From positions 1,178,001 through 1,242,000 of the forward strand of contig JAOZHS010000001.1 of the NCBI GenBank assembly GCA_026014745.1: a DNA stretch of 64,000 nucleotides, in the 5' to 3' direction. Below, piece by piece: positions 25,559 to 35,507 of the stretch. Source of the DNA: Candidatus Bathyarchaeota archaeon (GTDB lineage: Archaea > Thermoproteota > Bathyarchaeia > Bathyarchaeales > Bathycorpusculaceae). The position numbers and the translations under genes were made by a program. Under the pieces are notes generated by a model. That model ran no database searches and was not told the DNA's origin. It saw nothing but the letters and a program-made list of their open reading frames with translations. Each line of letters opens with the position of its first letter. Position 1 is the first letter of the stretch.

Positions 25559-26773
25559 TTAAGATTTTTAGATAAAAAACTATCCATATGGAAATTTGTT
25601 ATTCCAATACGGCTACTGATTCCCCTCTTAATAGTTGTGCTAATCAAAATTGCAGCTGCAACCTACATCTACTTCAGCCTCAACATCGGGATAGACGGCA
25701 CCTTCTGGGCAGACCCCACCCGAGTCTACAATTGGCCACAAAATCAAGCCCTAATCCAATACACTACAGGACCCGTTAGGTGGCCTCTGACTTTTCTGGG
25801 TTGGGATAGCGCATGGTACCTAAGCATAATGACCAATGGTTACGCAGTGTCAAATCAGAGTTATGCGTTCTCGCCTGGGCTACCATTCTTCGCCAATTCC
25901 TTAAACCTAGTCTTTTTGTCACCAACGGTTTCATTGGTTATTGTTACTTTACTTTTTGGGGTTCTCTGGATTCCGCTCTACCAACTATTTGCTGAAAAAT
26001 ATGTAAGTAAAGCGGGTGCCCTGCTGTCTGTGTTACTCTTGGCTTTTTCTCCTTACCTGTTTGTCTTCACAACAGTCGCGTATACTGAGGGTCTTTTTCT
26101 GTTTTTTGTTCTGGTTTCATGGGTTCTGTTGCAACGGGGTCACAGTGTTGGCGCCTCATTTATTGCCGCGTTGGCACCGTTGATGCGTATCATGGGCATA
26201 CTAATGATAGCACCGCTACTGTACAATGCCCTAAAAAGCCCCGTTCATCGACTTCGAAACGTGTTCCTGAGTTTTTTGCCTTTGGTGTCGCTTTTGGCGT
26301 GGTTTGCAAGTTTTGCTCTAAGCACGGGGGATATGTTGGCGACTTTTCACACAACCGAGTGGAGTCAACTATACTCGGTTAGAACACTAATTTTTGAAGG
26401 CTTCCCCCAGTATGGAGTCAACGCCTTTTCATACGGGGTATATCCAAGTGCGCCTGTGTTGACAGATTGGCTTTTTCCCTATGGTATCGTCGTATCCTTT
26501 GCCATACCTCTTTTGATGCTGGTTTTGCTTTGGAAAAAAGATAAAGCGCTGTGGCTTTATGCCGCGTTGGGCTATTTGGGGATTGCCGCTTTTGGCGCCA
26601 TCGCGTCCGCGCCCAGATTTTTTTCGGTTCTGTTTCCCCTTTGGATACCCCTCGCAGCCCTGCTCTCAGAAAACAAAAAATCCCTAATTGCCACCGCAAT
26701 CTTGTCTGGTCTCTTTTTGGTTGTCGCAGTTGAATTTTGGCTGAGTTTTTTGAGTGGAGAATTCGTTGCATAG
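25559..26773 (+). CDS. PIG-V-like mannosyltransferase (GT-C)
   Basis: 378 aa from GTG 25637 or about 404 aa if started further upstream. The motif GWDSAWYLSIMTNGY in the first extracytoplasmic loop and the following AFSPGLPF are hallmarks of GPI mannosyltransferase 2 (PIG-V)-like proteins, with about ten helices. The reading frame continues upstream as FLDKKLSIWKFVIPIRLL, completing helix 1. An AGGAGG at 25544-25549 lies 9 nt before TTA 25559-25561, but no ATG, GTG or TTG is available there. Function: transfer of a mannose or similar sugar from a lipid carrier on the outer side of the membrane. Confidence 0.8.
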   Translation, partial: LRFLDKKLSIWKFVIPIRLLIPLLIVVLIKIAAATYIYFSLNIGIDGTFWADPTRVYNWPQNQALIQYTTGPVRWPLTFLGWDSAWYLSIMTNGYAVSNQSYAFSPGLPFFANSLNLVFLSPTVSLVIVTLLFGVLWIPLYQLFAEKYVSKAGALLSVLLLAFSPYLFVFTTVAYTEGLFLFFVLVSWVLLQRGHSVGASFIAALAPLMRIMGILMIAPLLYNALKSPVHRLRNVFLSFLPLVSLLAWFASFALSTGDMLATFHTTEWSQLYSVRTLIFEGFPQYGVNAFSYGVYPSAPVLTDWLFPYGIVVSFAIPLLMLVLLWKKDKALWLYAALGYLGIAAFGAIASAPRFFSVLFPLWIPLAALLSENKKSLIATAILSGLFLVVAVEFWLSFLSGEFVA

Positions 26774-26818
26774 GTTGAGATAAACAATTAGGAGCCAGAA
26801 ACAGGGTTGATGGGGAAG

Positions 26819-26894
26819 CGGGTCCGGTGGGATTTGAACCCACGATCTCCGGCTCCGAAGGCCGACACCTTAATCCGTGCTAGGCTACGAACCC
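26819..26894 (-). tRNA. tRNA-Arg (anticodon UCG)
   Basis: Minus-strand cloverleaf: acceptor GGGTTCG (26894-26888) pairs with CGGACCC (26826-26820) with one G-T pair; D stem GCCT/AGGT; anticodon stem TCGGC/GCCGG with loop CTTCGGA, giving anticodon TCG; T-arm GTGGG/CCCAC with loop TTCAAAT. Discriminator G; CCA is not encoded, unlike the tRNA-Asp of this window. No intron. Confidence 0.96.
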
Positions 26895-27132
26895 TTTTCC
26901 GTACAATAGCAGCCTAGGATACGGTGTTAAAAGTGATATAGGGTTATTTATGCGTTGCAGGTTTCATCGGTCCGTTTTTGTCCTTGAGACAGTTGTATAA
27001 ACTAAATCCCCTACATAGCTACGGTTAAGAAAAAAATTTTGCAACGAAAATAGCAATAATATTGATTCTTATGAACCCAACATATCTTCCCGAAAAACTC
27101 GCCTTTCCATAGGAATCATTTAACTAAAGCGA

Positions 27133-28023
27133 ATGCAAACGTCGCATATGAAAAATTTGAAGCTGTTACCCTACTTTTTATGGCTTGAAGTTAAGAGAGT
27201 CATCTTTAGCAAGAAGTATTTTGCAGAAATCGACATAACCGATAATTGTAATCTTAGATGTAGACACTGTTATCATTTTCACGGAAAAACCGATTTTAAA
27301 AGCCAAGAATTGCCGCTTTCTGTTTGGGAAAAAAGGTTTAGAGACCTTCACAAATCGGGGGTGAGGGCTGTTATGCTTGTAGGCGGTGAACCTGCCTTAA
27401 GACCCGATGTTTTGATGCTTGCTGACAAAGTGTTTCCCATAGTATATGTCATAACAAATGGAACCATAAAAGTACCCGACGATTTCAACCATAGATTATT
27501 CGTTTCAGTCGATGGAACACCAAAAACAAACGATTTTATCAGAGGAAAAAACTCCTTCACAAGATTAATGGAAAACTACTCAAAAGATAAACGCGTCATC
27601 ATCAACATGACCCTGACTTCAAACAACTACAAAGAACTCGAAGAGGTTACAGCAATAGCGGAAAAAAACGGTTTTGATGGTGTAGTATGTAATATATGCT
27701 CAGGGGTAATTGACTGCGATTCTAACTTGTTTATGGATGACAGAACAAATTTAATCCACGAAATGAGAAGAGTAAAAGAGCTATACCCGAAGCTTTTTCT
27801 GATGACCAAAAGCATGATCAAATGGTATGAAAAGCCCGATCACACAAAATGGTGCGCATGGGGTAGCGAAACATTGCATCTGGATGTTTTTTGGAAAAAA
27901 AGAAGATGTTTCACTAATAATGCTGATTGCTCCAATTGCGGTTGTTTTGCAGGTGCCTTTCAAACGCCTCTAAAGATGATAAAGAATCTAAATACAATGA
28001 TCAAAATAGCCACCCTCAGATAA
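27133..28023 (+). CDS. Radical SAM protein, HpnH/PqqE-like
   Basis: 296 aa with CNLRCRHCYH (CxxxCxxC, cluster-binding) near residue 38, then the MLVGGEPALRPD and VITNGT segments of the radical SAM barrel. The last 60 residues have several cysteines (WCAWGSETL, CFTNNADCSNCGCFAG) that could bind an auxiliary cluster. Substrate unknown. The gene is AT-rich compared with most of its neighbours and stands alone, which would be compatible with recent acquisition. Confidence 0.88.
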   Translation: MQTSHMKNLKLLPYFLWLEVKRVIFSKKYFAEIDITDNCNLRCRHCYHFHGKTDFKSQELPLSVWEKRFRDLHKSGVRAVMLVGGEPALRPDVLMLADKVFPIVYVITNGTIKVPDDFNHRLFVSVDGTPKTNDFIRGKNSFTRLMENYSKDKRVIINMTLTSNNYKELEEVTAIAEKNGFDGVVCNICSGVIDCDSNLFMDDRTNLIHEMRRVKELYPKLFLMTKSMIKWYEKPDHTKWCAWGSETLHLDVFWKKRRCFTNNADCSNCGCFAGAFQTPLKMIKNLNTMIKIATLR

Positions 28024-28106
28024 CTCACCCAAAAAAAGCTGCCCGAAGTTACTCAATGGTGTAGAAGGCCTCTTTAGCAGCATTTTGCAGCTCTAAGGGC
28101 GTCGAT

Positions 28107-28334
28107 TTAACCACGCGAAGAATGCTCGATGGTGTACCCGTTGTTAACATAGACTATCTCTATGTCAGGAAATTGGGTTTTTATTGTTTTTTTAAGATTT
28201 TCTAAGTCTTTATCGTAGGCTTTTAGGATGAGTGCGCGTGGTTTGACTTTGTTGCTTGTTTTTTGCTTCAAATAGTCCTCTTGGTTTTGCATGTCAGGGT
28301 TAATTTCTTTTTTTAGGGTTAACTGGATGGTCAT
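28107..28334 (-). CDS. Small soluble protein, 75 aa
   Basis: 75 aa, highly charged, with an ALILKAYDKDLENLKKTI helix and a DIEIVYVNNGYTIEH strand pair. No signal peptide or cysteine. Family unknown. It starts with ATG 28334, 62 nt downstream of the large PQQ-type protein gene on the same strand, so it may be co-transcribed with it. Confidence 0.5.
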   Translation of the reverse strand: MTIQLTLKKEINPDMQNQEDYLKQKTSNKVKPRALILKAYDKDLENLKKTIKTQFPDIEIVYVNNGYTIEHSSRG

Positions 28335-28395
28335 TTCTTTGAGTTCTCATAAGATATTAAAAAAATGGGGGAGGGGATTGTTGGTTCACCTATGT

Positions 28396-30996
28396 TTATG
28401 GGCGTTTTCGCAGGACAAGTATTGTTATTGCGAATCCGATTATCAAAATGATGATGATGGCTATCACTGATGGCAAAAAGTATGTGTCCACCATATTTGA
28501 GGGTGGTGCGGCTGTTGCTGTTGCTGGAGTTGTGGTTTCGTCGACTGCGACTGCGGTTTCTGAATGGGATGGCCAGTATGATTCGGTTCCGCCAAAGGTT
28601 GCAATGATGGTGTATTTGCCTGCGATGTCGGGGTTCCATTGGTAGCTGTAGAAGCCGTTTTCGTCGCTTGTTGCTTCGCCGATGTTGCGGTAGTTGCCGT
28701 TACTGTCGATGACGTCTAAGCTGACTGGGACGCCCACGGTGTTGTCAGGGCGCGGTTTTTGCATGTAGACGTATTGCATCCAGTCGCTCATGCTTTCGTC
28801 AGACACTGCTGGAACGCCAGTTGGGAATCTTGCCGCCTGCTCAGCTTGGGTGGTGCCGGAAGCTAAGTCGATGACGCTGCCTTCGATTAGCACGCTGCTG
28901 CCTAGCACTGAAACTTTTGGTGATGCGGTGACTGAGGTTTGGCTTGGGCCTTTGCCGATGGTGTAGATTTGGTTGTCGTAGAGGTTGAGGTACGTGTAGA
29001 ATCCGTCTGCGATTGCGAAGCCAGTAGAAACTTGGCCTATGCCTCCTGCCGAGGAGGGTGTGGCTGCGTCTAGTGACCAGATTACTTCGCCGGTGGTTGC
29101 GTTGAGGCAGTAGGTTTTGGTGTCTTTCCAGTAGGGGGCGTTGCGGGAGTGTTCGGCGGTGCCTAAGTAGATTTTTCCATCAGCCACACAGTTCACGGCT
29201 AATGGATAGTTTGTGTAAGGTGTTGCTAACCCGCTGGGTACGCTGAAGTTCCAAATTACATTTCCGTTTGCGCAGTCATAGGCGTAGATTGTGCCGTAGC
29301 CGCTGTGGTATAGGTTGCCGTATGCGACCGCCCAGCCTGTGCTGTAGAAGCCCCATGCGTCTTCGGGCTGTGATGTCCATAATAGGTCTCCGTTGTCCAT
29401 GCTGTAGCCTGAAAACGTTAAGGCGTCTCGGGACCACATGGTGAAGACTCGGTTTGTTGGGTCAACTGGTCCTTGTAGTAGGGTTTGGTTGCCTGAGGGT
29501 GCATTGTAGCTCTTTGTCCATAAGAGTTGGCCGCGGCTTTCGGGTTTGAGGTTTATTGCCCACATCGTCCATGGATTGGGGGTACCCCACTCAGTGATTC
29601 CGGCAAAAGTACTGCTAGTTCCTAATGCTATGTCATCAGGAATTACTTTTACAATTGCTGGTGATGGCCCGGGTAATGTGGGTATGGTTGCGTTCCATGA
29701 AAAGGCGGTGCTTGCGTCCACGGTCTTCCCTATAGGTCTCCATTGGAAGAAGCCTGAACTAGTTGTGTCGTTTGCGTTAGTTCTGGATGTTATTGCACCG
29801 ATATTGGTGTTGTTCCATAAAGCTATCCACTTGGCTGTGGCGTTTAGTTGGTAGAAGACGATTTCCCCGTTAGGGGTGTAGTAGGTTGTGGTTCCAAAAG
29901 TTGAGGATCCTGCTCCAGCTGGGACATTGTACATGCTGTATAGCCAGTTGCCTGTTAGGGGGTCATATGCAGTCCAGTTGGTTGGCGTTGCGGGGGCGCC
30001 GTAGCCGCCAATACCACTTACGCTCCATAAGTAGCCGTTGGGGATGACACCGTGTTGATTGAATGATTCATAATCATAGAGTTGGGCAAATGATGGCATT
30101 GTCATGTTTTGCCAGAAAATAAGTTCACCCGTTCGCAAGTCCACACAGTTATATCCGCCGCCAGTTGCAGAATTGCTCTTAGGTACGGCGTAGTATAGTC
30201 GTCCATAGATTACCAGCGGCGTGCCAAATCTGCCTTCATACGCGGTTCCGTCGTAGTAAGTCATGCCATCGATGCCCGTGCCCGTTCCACCCACTACACC
30301 GCCGTCTAACATGGGTTTTGACCACATGACGTGGGCGCTAGAGGGTGCTGTGCCGTCAGGTTGGAATCTTGCGGCTTGCTGTGGACCTAACCAGTTTGAT
30401 CCAATCACGTACCAGTTGTCGTTTTGTCCTTCTATGGGTCGTGTCCAGTATTCGGTTGGGAGCGGATAGATGGGGGGACTAGGTATGGATTCTTCTTGTA
30501 CTGTTATTGATGTTGTTCCGCTTGCTTCTAGAAAAGTATCGTTTAGATATTGAATCGGGCCGCCAAAGCCCATATTGTTATAGATCCCTGTTCCGGTGCT
30601 GCCTGTTAATATTTGGGGTCCAAAGCGCGCGGTGAATGTGTAGTTGCCCGTGGTTTCGGGGGTGAAAATGTAGTAGCTGCCGCCGACTGGGTCAGACGTT
30701 AATGGGCCTACTGTTTCTTTGGAACCGTCGGGTGAAATGATGTCTAAGTAGAATAGCCATCTGTCACCGGCGCTGCCCATTGCTGTGGGGGGTATCCAGT
30801 TGAGCCAGAACACAACGGTGGCTGGTTGACCGACACCGATTGGGTTGGGTGTGGCGGTTATGTAGATGTAGGGTTGTATTTCCCATGGGGGTGTGTGTGC
30901 TTCAGCTATGGTTAGTGACGCAGCGATTGTTGAAAACGATAGTAGTAGAATCAAAAGAATAGAGTTTACACTGTTTTTTGAAATGTTGCTTTTCAT
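28396..30996 (-). CDS. Large exported PQQ-type beta-propeller protein, membrane-anchored
   Basis: 866 aa: signal peptide (residues about 8-32), an N-terminal Ig-like domain (PNPIGVGQPATVVFWLNW and TAR-type strands), a beta-propeller with PQQ/BamB-like blades (YDCANGNVIWNFSVP, CLNATTGEVIWSLDA, YAVPKSNSATGGGYNCVDLR), a second Ig-like domain near 750-820 and a C-terminal membrane helix ending in LRKRP. Many N-x-S/T sites. A Pro/Thr segment before the helix acts as a stalk. Surface-exposed, probably structural or binding; no catalytic residues were identified. TATA-like TTATAATAAAAATT lies about 30 nt upstream of the ATG. Confidence 0.85.
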   Translation of the reverse strand: MKSNISKNSVNSILLILLLSFSTIAASLTIAEAHTPPWEIQPYIYITATPNPIGVGQPATVVFWLNWIPPTAMGSAGDRWLFYLDIISPDGSKETVGPLTSDPVGGSYYIFTPETTGNYTFTARFGPQILTGSTGTGIYNNMGFGGPIQYLNDTFLEASGTTSITVQEESIPSPPIYPLPTEYWTRPIEGQNDNWYVIGSNWLGPQQAARFQPDGTAPSSAHVMWSKPMLDGGVVGGTGTGIDGMTYYDGTAYEGRFGTPLVIYGRLYYAVPKSNSATGGGYNCVDLRTGELIFWQNMTMPSFAQLYDYESFNQHGVIPNGYLWSVSGIGGYGAPATPTNWTAYDPLTGNWLYSMYNVPAGAGSSTFGTTTYYTPNGEIVFYQLNATAKWIALWNNTNIGAITSRTNANDTTSSGFFQWRPIGKTVDASTAFSWNATIPTLPGPSPAIVKVIPDDIALGTSSTFAGITEWGTPNPWTMWAINLKPESRGQLLWTKSYNAPSGNQTLLQGPVDPTNRVFTMWSRDALTFSGYSMDNGDLLWTSQPEDAWGFYSTGWAVAYGNLYHSGYGTIYAYDCANGNVIWNFSVPSGLATPYTNYPLAVNCVADGKIYLGTAEHSRNAPYWKDTKTYCLNATTGEVIWSLDAATPSSAGGIGQVSTGFAIADGFYTYLNLYDNQIYTIGKGPSQTSVTASPKVSVLGSSVLIEGSVIDLASGTTQAEQAARFPTGVPAVSDESMSDWMQYVYMQKPRPDNTVGVPVSLDVIDSNGNYRNIGEATSDENGFYSYQWNPDIAGKYTIIATFGGTESYWPSHSETAVAVDETTTPATATAAPPSNMVDTYFLPSVIAIIIILIIGFAITILVLRKRP

Positions 30997-31408
30997 AATT
31001 ATTTTCGCCTTAAATTTTTATTATAACGCGATTTTTGCTGTTTTTTTCTGTAAATAAAACAACTTAGCTGTTGGTATATAAATTTTATGTTAATTGATAA
31101 TATCGGTGAAAAAAAACCAAAAATTCCGAAAAAAAACATCGAAATAATCGGAAAAATCAAATAAACAACTAGCACATTAGCGCTTTTGATACAAAAAATA
31201 GCTGAATTATGTATGCATGTTTTGAGGGTTAACGGCGGAGTGATTCTTTAGATTCTCTGAATAAGGCGGGTAGGTCCACTGACTGTTAGTCCACAAATTC
31301 GACTTCTCGAGAATTATGAAACTTGCATCAATAACAACAAAACTTTCGTGTTGGGCGCTTTTGGAAAGCATTATAGCCTAGAAGTCTTAAGCTTCACGCG
31401 AGGAACAC
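30997..31408. other. Intergenic, AT-rich, promoter region
   Basis: About 410 nt between divergent genes. The minus-strand side has a TATA box near 31011-31026 serving the large propeller gene. The plus side contains the leader of RNase HII. I saw no coding frame, tRNA or clear structured RNA; a small inverted repeat GACTGTTAGTC occurs near 31280. Confidence 0.4.
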
Positions 31409-32074
31409 TTGATGTTGGTTGCTGGCGTGGATGAGGCTGGACGCGGATGCGTAATTGGACCCCTCGTGGTTGCAGGCGTGGCGTTCCAATCAGAAGCATT
31501 GCCGCAGTTGGTGGAGTTAGGCGTCAAAGACTCCAAGCTCCTAACGGCTAAGAAGCGGGAAGCCCTTTATCCCGAAATCCTCAAGCTGGCAACAGTGCAT
31601 CACATCATTAAGGTGCCGCCCATAGAAATTGACAAAGTCGTACACAGCGCCCGACGTCTTCACCGCCTCAACCGACTGGAAGCTCAGACGATGGCGCAGA
31701 TAATTGAGACGCTCAAGCCCGACCAAGCGTTTGTGGATGCCGCCGATGTTTCAGAGACTCGATACAAAACGCATATCCGCGAATGCATAACCATCAAGAC
31801 CCGAATAACCTCTAAGCATAAAGCTGACCGCACTTACCCTGTGGTTTCTGCTGCTTCGGTTATTGCTAAGGTGGAACGTGACCGCGAAATTGCGGCTTTG
31901 CAGGTTACGTATGGCGATTTTGGCAGTGGCTATTTGACTGATGAGAAGACTGTGGGTTTTTTGCATCGGCTTTTGGATGAGTTTGGGGATTATCCTTGTT
32001 GTGTGCGACAATCTTGGGAGCCGGCGAAACGGGTGAAACGTGAGCATGGCTCAACGCAGCAGACTCTGGGATAA
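31409..32074 (+). CDS. rnhB: Ribonuclease HII
   Basis: 221 aa. The start segment VAGVDEAGRGCVIGPLVVAG holds the DEAGRG catalytic site; VKDSKLL and the later DAADVSETRY carry further conserved residues, and HKADRTYPVVSAASVIAKV is the DSxY-type conserved block. It removes RNA primers and single ribonucleotides from RNA-DNA hybrids. ATG at 31412 after GAGG is a good start, the TTG three codons earlier in the same frame being an alternative. Confidence 0.96.
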   Translation: MMLVAGVDEAGRGCVIGPLVVAGVAFQSEALPQLVELGVKDSKLLTAKKREALYPEILKLATVHHIIKVPPIEIDKVVHSARRLHRLNRLEAQTMAQIIETLKPDQAFVDAADVSETRYKTHIRECITIKTRITSKHKADRTYPVVSAASVIAKVERDREIAALQVTYGDFGSGYLTDEKTVGFLHRLLDEFGDYPCCVRQSWEPAKRVKREHGSTQQTLG

Positions 32075-32172
32075 AGCTTATTGTATTGTGTAGTGTCCAA
32101 AAAGATACAATTTATTAGTATGCTATACGTACCTTATATTTGGGCAAGGCGGGTTTTATAAGGGGTACGTGA

Positions 32173-33855
32173 ATGAGCGAAAAAGATGTAACAAGGTTTC
32201 TCCAGATTCTGGGTTTGTCAAAAAGGGAAATTCAAGTTTACATGTTTCTCGCCAAAAGCGGCGTTCAATCCACAAGCTTCGTAGCAAAGCGGCTAAAGAT
32301 GGAACGGGTTCAGGCTTACCGCACCTTCAAGAAGCTCCAAGAAAAAGGCTTCATCGAAGCCACATTGGAGCGTCCCACGCGGTTTACGATTGTGCCTTTT
32401 GAAGCACTTGTGGATAATTTCATTAACGCAAAAAAGAATGAGGTCACAAACCTCAGTGACCAAAAGGGAAACCTTTTGACGGCGTGGCAATCAATCAGCG
32501 CCCCCGAATCCGAATACCCCGTCGCCAAATTCTCAATTATCACGGGTAAGAAAAAGATACACTCCAAAATGCTCAGCATGATTGACGAAGCCAAATCTCA
32601 AGTTATCTTCCTAACCACTGGGCTAGGGCTCATCCAAGAGGATATCGCTGGGATTTTTGATGCCGCCGTCACGCCTTCACAGGAACGCAACGTCCAATTC
32701 CAAATCATAACCGAAATCTCCTCTGACAACCTCAAAGTGGTTGAACGCATCGACCGAAATGTCACCCAAGACAAATTAAACTTCAAAATCCGCCACATCA
32801 ACATGAGCTCCAAATTCTTCCCGCGCTTCCTAATAAAAGACGAAGAAGAAGCCATCCTCTACGCGCCCTTTGGTAATGAAGCCTCCGTGCTCAACCTCGA
32901 AGACGAAGGCTTGTGGATTAACGATAAAATGTTTATCTCGGTTTTGAAGGCGTTTTTCGTGCAGATGTGGCATGGGGGTGTGGATGCTTCTAGGCGTATT
33001 GAGGAATTGAAGAGCGGTGTACCCATCGGCGAAACCGTAGTCATCAAGAGTGCTGAAGAAGCCCTTGCTAAGGTCACCTCGATTTTGGAGTCTGCCAAAA
33101 AAGAAATCGTGATAATCACCACTTCGCAAAGCATTAACCGCCTCGCGGAAGATGACCCAATAGTGGAGTACTTTAGGCGAGACCTAAAAGTTCAGATAAT
33201 GGCCTCTATTGACCTTGACAACTTGGAACCCGCACAGAAACTAGCCCAATACTACGAAGTCAAGCATGTCCCCATCAGCTACTTAACCATGATGCTGGTC
33301 GATAACAAGTATCTGTTCATGTTCAAAATGCGTCCTCTAACCGATTTAGGCGCTGAATCAGCCTTCTATTTCCCCGACACATTCTACTCCACTGACTCCA
33401 GCCAAGTTGAACGCGTCAGCGAAATGTTAAGTGATATCTGGAAACGCGGTATCGACATCGCAGAAATCAGTAGCCAAGCTGGCACCCGACTTCCAACAGT
33501 TGAAATACCTACCACGGAGACGTTGGCTAATACTGTGGATAAGATGCTGGAAAATAACGTGAATTCGGTTCTGATTTTGGAGAATCAGCGACCCATAGGC
33601 GTCATTAGCGACCGCGATTTGCTCCGAGAGATTGTGGATGAGCACAAAGATCCCCTGCAAACGGTTGCAAAAAACCTCAACTATACGCCCCTTATAATCC
33701 TGCGCCCAGATGAATCCATGATTGACGCGATGAGGATACTGTCTAAGAAAGCCTTCAAACGCGCTGCCGTCGTGAAAAATAACCAGTTAATCGGCATGTT
33801 AACAGAGTCCGCCGCGAAACGGACGGCGTTACCGATACAGGCATCAACCACGTAG
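32173..33855 (+). CDS. TrmB-family transcriptional regulator with C-terminal CBS pair
   Basis: 560 aa. An N-terminal winged helix of TrmB type (LGLSKREIQVYMFLAKSG, then VAKRLKMERVQAYRTFKKLQEKGFIEA) is followed by a long middle region (about 100-430) that appears duplicated (KKIHSKMLSMIDEAKSQVIFLTT and LAKVTSILESAKKEIVIITT), as in the sugar-binding or phospholipase-D-like domain of TrmB proteins, and two CBS motifs (about 450-550; RPIGVISDRDLL and LIGMLTESA). TrmB proteins bind sugars and control sugar transport and glycolysis in archaea. CBS pairs usually bind adenine nucleotides, so it may also sense energy state. It directly precedes tpiA. Confidence 0.9.
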   Translation: MSEKDVTRFLQILGLSKREIQVYMFLAKSGVQSTSFVAKRLKMERVQAYRTFKKLQEKGFIEATLERPTRFTIVPFEALVDNFINAKKNEVTNLSDQKGNLLTAWQSISAPESEYPVAKFSIITGKKKIHSKMLSMIDEAKSQVIFLTTGLGLIQEDIAGIFDAAVTPSQERNVQFQIITEISSDNLKVVERIDRNVTQDKLNFKIRHINMSSKFFPRFLIKDEEEAILYAPFGNEASVLNLEDEGLWINDKMFISVLKAFFVQMWHGGVDASRRIEELKSGVPIGETVVIKSAEEALAKVTSILESAKKEIVIITTSQSINRLAEDDPIVEYFRRDLKVQIMASIDLDNLEPAQKLAQYYEVKHVPISYLTMMLVDNKYLFMFKMRPLTDLGAESAFYFPDTFYSTDSSQVERVSEMLSDIWKRGIDIAEISSQAGTRLPTVEIPTTETLANTVDKMLENNVNSVLILENQRPIGVISDRDLLREIVDEHKDPLQTVAKNLNYTPLIILRPDESMIDAMRILSKKAFKRAAVVKNNQLIGMLTESAAKRTALPIQASTT

Positions 33856-33890
33856 TCGAGTCAGCGGAGTATCGACATTCTTTTATTTAG

Positions 33891-34610
<720 letters not shown>

Positions 34611-34625
34611 ACGCGTGACGAGAAC

Positions 34626-35507
34626 TTGAAAGTTGAACCTGAATGCGAATCGTGCCTGCTCTCGCGGGCGCAGATTCAAACCTACCAAGCCACAACGAAC
34701 CCTGCTTTGCGGTTTAGGTGCCTCGCTGAAATTGTGAAGCTGCTCAACCGCGAGTTCAAACCCACCTCTAACGCCGCCGAACTCGGAACCAAACGTGACC
34801 GCATTATTCGCAAATTAACCAGCAACGACGACCCCTACAAATACAACAAGAAACTCGCCAACGAAAAAGCCCTCAAAATACTGCCCCGCATCAAAAAAAT
34901 TGTTGAGTCCGGTTTGAACCAGCAGGAACGTTTCAAAAAAGCCTGCATCTGCGCCATCGTCGGTAACATAATGGAGTTTGATGTGCCTGGTCACAAGTTC
35001 TCGTTAAGTAACATGTCTGAGGCGTTTAGGGAAGCCTCCAAAGACTTAGCCATAGATGACATCGACAAAGCCTATGAGCTTGCTAAAAAAGCCAAAAGCG
35101 TCTTGTACTTGGCGGATAACGCGGGCGAAATTGTTTTTGACACTTTGTTGGTGGAGCAGCTTAAGAATATGGGGTTAAAAGTTATCTACGTCGTCAAAGG
35201 CGGACCCGTCATTAACGACGCCACCATGGAGGATGCTGAACTCTGTAACATGGATAAACTCGCCGACGACGTCATAACCACTGGCGCCGACGCGGTGGGG
35301 TTGCAGATTAAAGAGGTTTCAGCCGAGTTCCTCAAAGTCTACGAAGAAGCTGAATTGGTCTTCGCCAAAGGTATGGGTTACGCCGAAACCCTCACTGAAT
35401 ATAAGTTAACTAAGCCTCACTTGCTATTGTTCCGCACGAAATGTGTTCCCGTAGCAAACTATTTCTGTGTCGCTCGGGATAAGAACGTAGCGAAGTTGAT
35501 GCCTTAA
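34626..35507 (+). CDS. DUF89 (ARMT1-like) damage-control phosphatase
   Basis: 293 aa. N-terminal CxxC (ECESCLLSRAQ) is the usual start of DUF89 proteins; LADNAGEIVFDTLL and VKGGPVINDATMEDAE are the core active-site blocks, and FAKGMGYAETL the C-terminal one. Known members are metal-dependent phosphatases acting on phosphorylated metabolites such as fructose-1-phosphate or on phosphopantetheine intermediates. It starts with TTG 15 nt after tpiA and its TAA abuts the ATG of the debranching enzyme, so all three are coupled. A role in clearing off-path sugar phosphates is the natural inference. Confidence 0.92.
   Translation: MKVEPECESCLLSRAQIQTYQATTNPALRFRCLAEIVKLLNREFKPTSNAAELGTKRDRIIRKLTSNDDPYKYNKKLANEKALKILPRIKKIVESGLNQQERFKKACICAIVGNIMEFDVPGHKFSLSNMSEAFREASKDLAIDDIDKAYELAKKAKSVLYLADNAGEIVFDTLLVEQLKNMGLKVIYVVKGGPVINDATMEDAELCNMDKLADDVITTGADAVGLQIKEVSAEFLKVYEEAELVFAKGMGYAETLTEYKLTKPHLLLFRTKCVPVANYFCVARDKNVAKLMP

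Noticed and set aside
25588-25779. 63-aa frame at 25588 with ATG
   Set aside because: It overlaps the PIG-V-like gene in another frame and lacks protein-like composition.
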